Source: Candidatus Micrarchaeota archaeon RBG_16_49_10 (GTDB lineage Archaea; Aenigmatarchaeota; Aenigmatarchaeia; CG10238-14). From it: a stretch of 18,407 nt of DNA. The notes beneath the pieces were generated by a model. That model was not told the origin of the DNA. It was given only the letters and a program-made list of their open reading frames with translations, and made no database searches. The translations under genes and the position numbers were made by a program. Location of the stretch: contig MFRS01000004.1 in NCBI GenBank assembly GCA_001784635.1, positions 57,678 to 76,084 of the forward strand. The letters run 5' to 3'. Below, one piece after another: positions 14,181 through 18,407 of this stretch; position 1 is the stretch's first letter, and every line of letters starts with the position of its first letter.

Positions 14181-14690
14181 ATGAGAGACAGCTATGAAAA
14201 TTACCCCCTGTGGATTGTGATAGTTACCGCTGTTTTCTCGCTCTCATCTTATATCGCCGGGTCGCTCTTATTATCTCGTCTCGGGAGTCTTTGGTTAGTA
14301 GTCTACCTGCTCTACATCTTATTTCTCGAGTTGCGGTTATTGAGAGGCAGCTGTGTGAACTGTTACTATTTCGGGAAGACTTGTGCCTTTGGCAAGGGAA
14401 GGTTGAGCTGCCTGCTATTCAGAAAAGGGGACACTAAAAAGTTTGCCCACACGAAAATAACCTGGAAGGATATAATTCCAGATTTCCTAGTGACCCTAGT
14501 CCCAGTGATTGCCGGGATTGTAATCTTGATAAGGAGCTTCAGTTGGTTGGTGTTGGGTCTAGTAGTGTGGTTGTTTTTAGCCACTTTTGTCGGCAATGCG
14601 GTGATTAGAGGTCAGCTGGCTTGCAAGTATTGTAAACAAAGAAAGATTGGTTGCCCAGCAGAAAAACTATTCAATAAAAGCAAGAAATAA
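14181..14690 (+). CDS. Four-helix membrane protein with two cysteine clusters
   Basis: A 169-residue protein. Helices lie near 11-33, 36-54, 100-118 and 122-140, as two hairpins. After the first hairpin comes CVNCYYFGKTCAFGKGRLSC (Cys58, 61, 68, 77); after the second comes CKYCKQRKIGC (Cys148, 151, 158). Both clusters fall on the same side of the membrane, probably the cytoplasm, because they are rich in Lys and Arg. I recall similar 'CxxCyyxGxxCxfG ... CkyCkqrxxGCPAekLF' proteins in methanogens, all uncharacterised. The paired clusters could hold Zn or an Fe-S cluster or serve as a redox relay; this is inference. It has its own TATA-like box and no co-directional neighbour. Confidence 0.85.
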   Translation: MRDSYENYPLWIVIVTAVFSLSSYIAGSLLLSRLGSLWLVVYLLYILFLELRLLRGSCVNCYYFGKTCAFGKGRLSCLLFRKGDTKKFAHTKITWKDIIPDFLVTLVPVIAGIVILIRSFSWLVLGLVVWLFLATFVGNAVIRGQLACKYCKQRKIGCPAEKLFNKSKK

Positions 14691-14700
14691 GTTTTTTCCA
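14691..14700 (+). terminator. T-run after the 14181 gene
   Basis: GTTTTTTCCA directly follows the TAA stop and is a likely archaeal transcription end. The remaining 80 bases to the convergent gene show nothing I can name. Confidence 0.4.
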
Positions 14701-14782
14701 TTACTTCTCCGTCTTAATTCGTGATTGGAAAGGCAGTCGTAAAAATTAATATCCCGAAAACTGTAGCACAGCCACTAATTCC

Positions 14783-15529
14783 TTAGTGACTTTTCAACCT
14801 TCCTTTGCCGTACAGGCTCCTCGCTTCCTCGAGTGTCTCCGGCGATCCGATGTCCCACCACTTTTCAATTGGGTAGGCGTATACGTCCGTCTCCCTGACA
14901 AGCCAGTGTATGAAGTCCCCCGCCCTGTCCATGTTGTTGCCTTCAAGCTGGTACCTCCTCATCAAATCAATGACAGCCTCAGGGAAGAAATAGATGAGCG
15001 TGGATATTAGTGTGGATGGTGGGTTCTCCGGCTTTTCGATGAGCTCCGTTATTCTAGAACTCTCATCGACCGTCACCACGCCGAACTTCTTCGCCGATTC
15101 AATGCTCCCAACATCGTAGGTGCAAATGACCGGCTTGCCTGAATCTGAAAAATATTTGTATGGCCCTAGGAGTGAGTCCTCAAAGAGGTTGTCCCCACCA
15201 AGGACAAGGAGATCCTGATAAAGCCCAAGATCGTTGATGGCGAAAAGGACGTCACCCATAGTACCAAGCCTGTCCTCGTTACTTGCAGTTCTGTCGTTCA
15301 GAACGGTAAGTCCTCGGTATCTTTCCCTCTCCGCCCACTCGGAAAACTGACCGAAAAATTTTTGGTTGGTTACTATGACTACCCTCTCGACCTCAGGGAT
15401 TTCGTAAACCTTCTCCAGCACATAGTCCAAAATCAACCTTCCCTGAACATCTATAAGGTGCTTTGGCCTCCCTTTCGCCTCATCCCCAAGCCTTGTCGCA
15501 TAGCCGGCAGCGGGGACTATCACATCCAT
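14783..15529 (-). CDS. Sugar-1-phosphate nucleotidyltransferase (RmlA/GalU-like fold)
   Basis: A 248-residue single-domain enzyme. It shows the nucleotide-binding start VPAAGYATRLG (5-15) with KGRPKHLI (19-26, Lys23 as the usual phosphate contact), metal-binding GGDN (111-114), the sugar-binding EKP (165-167) and W225-D226-IG near the end. It would join a sugar-1-phosphate to a nucleoside triphosphate, releasing pyrophosphate. The length lacks the C-terminal left-handed beta-helix of GlmU-type enzymes, so it resembles glucose-1-phosphate thymidylyl- or uridylyltransferases. The exact sugar and base cannot be read from motifs. It could supply donors for the membrane polysaccharide synthase or for surface glycans. 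A TATA-like GAATTAATCT at 15551-15560 gives a leaderless start. The start is divergent from the DUF2207 gene, 99 bases away. Confidence 0.9.
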   Translation of the reverse strand: MDVIVPAAGYATRLGDEAKGRPKHLIDVQGRLILDYVLEKVYEIPEVERVVIVTNQKFFGQFSEWAERERYRGLTVLNDRTASNEDRLGTMGDVLFAINDLGLYQDLLVLGGDNLFEDSLLGPYKYFSDSGKPVICTYDVGSIESAKKFGVVTVDESSRITELIEKPENPPSTLISTLIYFFPEAVIDLMRRYQLEGNNMDRAGDFIHWLVRETDVYAYPIEKWWDIGSPETLEEARSLYGKGRLKSH

Positions 15530-15550
15530 GCATTAATAGAGTAGCTTAAC

Positions 15551-15560
15551 AGATTAATTC
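15551..15560 (-). promoter_or_regulatory. TATA-like box of the nucleotidyltransferase gene
   Basis: Minus-strand GAATTAATCT lies about 26 bases before the ATG at 15529. It shares the 99-base intergenic region with the DUF2207 promoter in the other direction. Confidence 0.5.
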
Positions 15561-15600
15561 ATTTCGAATTTGGTTGGAAATTAATGGTGGTTTGAAACTG

Positions 15601-15610
15601 TTTTAAATAC
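15601..15610 (+). promoter_or_regulatory. TATA-like box of the DUF2207 gene
   Basis: TTTTAAATAC is centred about 25 bases before the ATG at 15629 with no ribosome site, again fitting a leaderless start. Confidence 0.55.
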
Positions 15611-15628
15611 CAAAAACAATTTTTCTTA

Positions 15629-17422
15629 ATGAGAAGGGCTGTTTTGTTTGTGTTGTTCCTGTTGATTGCGGCGACTTCACCGGCCCAAGCCAAATCTTAC
15701 AGCTATGACAACATACAGACGAACCTCACGTTCATGGAGAACGGGTCCGTGCTGGTCGAGCAAACGAGGAACTACGATTTCCAGGGGGATTTCTCCTGGG
15801 CGTACATCGAGCTGAAGAAGAGCGGAGCCGATGATGTAAAAGTCATAACGGTTAAAGATGTCGGGAGTAACCTTGTGCTTCCCTTCACGGTGGCCGACAG
15901 CTCCGGAAGCGTAACGGTGAACTGGCAGTATAGCGCGCACTATGAAAACAAAGTGTTCCTGATAGTGTACGTTATAGACGGTTCGGTCAAAAGGTACGAG
16001 GATGTCGCCGAGTTCTATTGGAAGGTAATAGAGGATGAGCATGAACCTATAGAGTACCTTGAGACCAACATATACCTTCCGCGAGAGTCGCCGAACATAT
16101 TCAAGGTATTCGTGCACAGCCAAGGGGAGAATGGTAATCTAGCCTTTTCCGAAGACAACAAGTCATCTATGTTCACTCTTGGGAATATCCCCAGGGACAC
16201 TTTCGTGGAGTCCAGAATCTTGATGGAGCCTTCAGTATTTCCAAACGTCAAAGCGGAAAACAAAGCCATGTACGAAAAAATCCTTAATGACGAGAAGAAG
16301 ATTTTCAGGCCGAACACACTTGTACTCCTTCTTGTTGTTGCATTCATTGTGCCGATACTTTACATAATTCTCGTGGTCGGCTTCCTCATCCACTTCTATC
16401 TGAAGTACGGCAGAGAGCCGAAGGTCGAATATGACGGGGTCTACGAGAGGGAACCGCCAATGGGCATACCTCCGTTCGCTCTAGGCTGCCTTATGGACCC
16501 TTCGGTCAGCATCCAGACAAGCGCTAAAGGCCTGATAGCTACGGTGTTCGACTTTGCCGTGAGGAGCTTCATCACAATTAACGAAGAGGAGAGGAAGGGT
16601 ATTTTGGGGATTGGGAAAAAGACTGTGCACAAGTTTGCCCTGACCAAGAAGGGGAAGGACCCAAAAATAAAGGACAAGATGACAACTTTCGAGTACAAGG
16701 TGTTCTCACTCTTCTTCAGAAAAATATCAGAGGACGGGGAAAGCGTTGACACGGAGCAGATAAGGGAGTGGACGATGAAGAACAGGAGCTTTAGGGCCCA
16801 ATTGACCAACATGGGTAAGGAGGTCAAGTCATGGTTCGAAAAAAACCACTTCGACATATACGCCAAGGACAGCGTGAAGGCGAGGAACAAGTTCCTCGTG
16901 ATACTGACTGTCATGTCGGTCATAGGTTTCGTCCTAGGTGGATTCCTGGTCTTCTGGCTCTATCTGATATCCTTCATATCGACCCTCCTGTTCTCCGCCT
17001 CGATATACAGGAGGACACCGGACTCGGCGCTGCAGTTCAAAAAATGGAAGGCGTTCAGGAAGTTCATGACCGACTTCACCGACATGAAGAACGCGCCAAA
17101 GAACCTGCTCTACATATGGGACCGATACCTGGTCTATGCCGTCGTCCTAGGTGTGGCTGAGAAACTTCTTGAGAATCTTAAGGACTTTGTTACAGAGAGC
17201 AACCAGAAGATAATGGCACCGGTCTGGTACCACAGCGTCTCGGGAATTTACACCGGCACTTTAACGCCGTCTGCCTTCTCATCACTGTCACACAGCCTGT
17301 CGAGCAGCATCAGCAGCATAACAACAAGCTCGGCCGCCTTCAGCACTTCAAGCTCGCATGGTGGTGGTTTCTCCGGAGGGGGTGGTGGCGGTGGAGGGGG
17401 CGGAAGTTCTGGAGCAGGCTAA
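15629..17422 (+). CDS. DUF2207 family membrane protein with Gly-rich tail
   Basis: A 597-residue protein. A signal peptide (1-21, ending SPAQA) leads to a beta-rich extracytoplasmic domain (about 22-225) that opens SYSYDNIQTNLTFMENGSVLVEQT as in DUF2207. A helix (230-258) is followed by a cytoplasmic region of about 160 residues, starting LKYGREPK, a sequence also typical of the family, then a second pair of helices (422-460), another soluble stretch, a Ser-rich stretch and a C-terminal HGGGFSGGGG...SSGAG tail (577-597). The Gly-rich end is common in DUF2207 proteins of bacteria and archaea. Their function is unknown; an envelope role is assumed. It is monocistronic between a divergent and a convergent gene. 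Confidence 0.9.
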   Translation: MRRAVLFVLFLLIAATSPAQAKSYSYDNIQTNLTFMENGSVLVEQTRNYDFQGDFSWAYIELKKSGADDVKVITVKDVGSNLVLPFTVADSSGSVTVNWQYSAHYENKVFLIVYVIDGSVKRYEDVAEFYWKVIEDEHEPIEYLETNIYLPRESPNIFKVFVHSQGENGNLAFSEDNKSSMFTLGNIPRDTFVESRILMEPSVFPNVKAENKAMYEKILNDEKKIFRPNTLVLLLVVAFIVPILYIILVVGFLIHFYLKYGREPKVEYDGVYEREPPMGIPPFALGCLMDPSVSIQTSAKGLIATVFDFAVRSFITINEEERKGILGIGKKTVHKFALTKKGKDPKIKDKMTTFEYKVFSLFFRKISEDGESVDTEQIREWTMKNRSFRAQLTNMGKEVKSWFEKNHFDIYAKDSVKARNKFLVILTVMSVIGFVLGGFLVFWLYLISFISTLLFSASIYRRTPDSALQFKKWKAFRKFMTDFTDMKNAPKNLLYIWDRYLVYAVVLGVAEKLLENLKDFVTESNQKIMAPVWYHSVSGIYTGTLTPSAFSSLSHSLSSSISSITTSSAAFSTSSSHGGGFSGGGGGGGGGGSSGAG

Positions 17423-17433
17423 GGGAAAAGCAA

Positions 17434-17448
17434 TATTTTTTAAAAAAA
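17434..17448. terminator. Shared T-run/A-run terminator between convergent genes
   Basis: Seven T followed by seven A sit in the 27-base gap between the DUF2207 stop and the minus-strand stop at 17450. Each strand sees a T-run just after its own stop, so one element can end both transcripts. Confidence 0.6.
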
Positions 17449-17449
17449 C

Positions 17450-17785
17450 TCACAGGACTTTGACGTAGTCGTTTACCAACTTAACCACAGCTTTCTCGTC
17501 CAGCTCAGCCCTGTCTATATGCCTCTGAGGGTTGAAAGGAACGGAATTGACGACCAACGTTAACCCATTTATCGTCTTTTCGACTCGGAGCTTCACGAGT
17601 GGCTTCCCGTCTGCCGCTTCCCTCACGTAAGTCTCCCTGGGGAAGTATTTCATCGTCCCGTCGAAGCCCCATATCAGGCCGGCGTCGGGAGTTTCAGAAA
17701 GCGCAAACCCCAATTTCTCAAGCTCGTTCTTAATCTCAAGCGATATCAAATTTCTCTCCTCCGTTGGAACCATTTCATCAGACAT
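17450..17785 (-). CDS. Small soluble protein of unknown function
   Basis: A 111-residue protein without membrane segment, signal peptide or Cys. It opens with a charged helix (TEERNLISLEIKNELEKLGF) followed by beta-rich segments with aromatic residues (LIWGFDGTMKYFPRETY; LVKLRVEKTINGLTLVV) and closes with a helix (ELDEKAVVKLVNDYVKVL). It looks like a compact alpha/beta domain, but I recognise no family. It lies 46 bases downstream of the second ATP-grasp gene on the same strand. A TATA-like ATTTATTTAAC at 17805-17815 in that gap, 25 bases before the ATG, suggests it can be transcribed on its own as well as by read-through. Confidence 0.75.
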   Translation of the reverse strand: MSDEMVPTEERNLISLEIKNELEKLGFALSETPDAGLIWGFDGTMKYFPRETYVREAADGKPLVKLRVEKTINGLTLVVNSVPFNPQRHIDRAELDEKAVVKLVNDYVKVL

Positions 17786-17804
17786 GACAAATAATATCGT
17801 AGGA

Positions 17805-17815
17805 GTTAAATAAAT
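17805..17815 (-). promoter_or_regulatory. TATA-like box of the 17785 gene
   Basis: Minus-strand ATTTATTTAAC is centred 25 bases before the ATG at 17785, at the leaderless spacing. It lies in the 46-base gap after the second ATP-grasp gene. Confidence 0.5.
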
Positions 17816-17831
17816 CCTTTTGTCCCATGAA

Positions 17832-18407
17832 CTAGCCCGCCTTTTTCATGTGCCCATTGTTCTGAAGGTTGTACCTCTTCATGGCCGAGTCCAGTATGTT
17901 GCATATGAGCTGCTCGTAGCTCCATCCGTATGTCTCCGCCGAGAATGGGAGCAGAAAGTCTGGGCTTATCCCGGCTATCGGGTTGAGCTCGATGACGTTG
18001 AACTTGCCGTCCTTGTCCTGCCTTATCTCCATCCTGCACCAATCCCTGCAGTCGAGGGCCTTGAACGCCTTCAGCGCCATCCTTCTTATTTGACTCTCCA
18101 TGTTCCTGTCTATCCTCGCCGGGCAGACTGCTGAGGATTCTGACTTCGTCTCAAGGTTGCTTGTGTCCACGCCCATGTTCTTGAGCTTCTCCACCACTGG
18201 TTCGTCTGGATGGAAAACGTTTATCTTGGGCTTTCCCTCGGGGACTTTGTCGAACATGAACTCTATTATCGGGAGAACCAAGGGCTTGGAGCCGTTGTTG
18301 TAGTTCCCTATCACGGAAACCGTGAACTCCCTCCCGTCCAAATACTCCTCTACCAGCACAGGCTCGGAATATGTCTTCATCAGGAAGCTCACTCTCTTTT
18401 TCAGGTC
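17832..18407 (-). CDS. ATP-grasp ligase, D-Ala-D-Ala ligase-like (copy 2, 5' truncated by window)
   Basis: About 190 C-terminal residues are visible; the frame is open to the window edge and continues beyond it, so the GTG at 18392 is internal. It aligns with copy 1 across the whole visible length: VEEYLDGREFTVSVIG against AEEFLDGREFTVSLIG, VCPARI against FCPAKI, FNVIELNPIAGISP against PNVIEVNPIPGLMP. Catalytic metal and ATP-contact residues of the ATP-grasp fold are kept, including E and N in ELNP. It differs in a longer insert before the VCPARI motif (about 15 extra residues), in CRMEIRQD where copy 1 has GRVDIRLD, and in the residues after the metal site (FLLPFSAETYGW), so its substrate may differ. 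It precedes the unknown 111-residue gene on the same strand. Confidence 0.88.
   Translation of the reverse strand, partial: DLKKRVSFLMKTYSEPVLVEEYLDGREFTVSVIGNYNNGSKPLVLPIIEFMFDKVPEGKPKINVFHPDEPVVEKLKNMGVDTSNLETKSESSAVCPARIDRNMESQIRRMALKAFKALDCRDWCRMEIRQDKDGKFNVIELNPIAGISPDFLLPFSAETYGWSYEQLICNILDSAMKRYNLQNNGHMKKAG

Noticed and set aside
15677..16347. Minus-strand frames within the DUF2207 gene
   Set aside because: No family pattern and no start signals; the plus-strand frame has a signal peptide, helices and the known domain.

Overview
The window reads as a stretch of an archaeal chromosome, most likely from a DPANN-type or related uncultured lineage. Evidence: TATA-like boxes lie about 25 bases before many start codons, giving leaderless genes. 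Genes inside operons instead carry AGGTGA/GGAGTGA ribosome sites that match the archaeal 16S 3' end. Arg (AGG/AGA) and Ile (ATA) codon choice, COG1361-type and PGF-pre-PGF-like surface domains, and Thr-rich 'TTTT' linkers point the same way. I saw no rRNA, tRNA, CRISPR, insertion sequence or phage gene. The lineage is inferred from style, not from a marker gene.

Left part (1-9297, all + strand): the 3' end of a MacB/FtsX-type ABC permease; a four-helix membrane protein of unknown function; a translationally coupled pair made of a hyaluronan-synthase-like glycosyltransferase and a membrane-anchored polysaccharide deacetylase; a 1145-residue secreted, membrane-anchored surface protein; then an operon of a LolD/MacB-type ABC ATPase and a COG1361-like secreted protein. 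The surface protein combines Cys-rich modules, an Ig-like module, a helical domain that resembles TorD-family chaperones, a mucin-like Thr linker and a PGF-pre-PGF-like domain.

Middle (9298-13231): a cupin, a small membrane protein on the minus strand, a previously unlisted 28-residue very acidic microprotein with its own promoter, ribosome site and T-rich end, a small zinc-ribbon protein, and a minus-strand operon in which a D-Ala-D-Ala-ligase-like ATP-grasp enzyme is coupled by a GTGA overlap to a PP-loop protein resembling MurL, the UDP-MurNAc-L-Ala-L-Glu epimerase.

Right part (13232-18407): two membrane proteins of unknown function, a sugar-1-phosphate nucleotidyltransferase, a DUF2207 membrane protein with a Gly-rich tail, a small unknown protein, and the 3' end of a second ATP-grasp ligase that is clearly a paralogue of the first.

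Taken together most identifiable genes concern the cell envelope: polysaccharide synthesis and deacetylation, nucleotide-sugar supply, amino-acid epimerisation and ligation of the kind used for wall peptides, export, and surface display. The two most interesting points are the MurL-like/Ddl-like operon in an archaeon (a possible D-amino-acid polymer pathway) and the TorD-like domain in an extracellular protein. Every family assignment here was made by reading motifs, with no database search.
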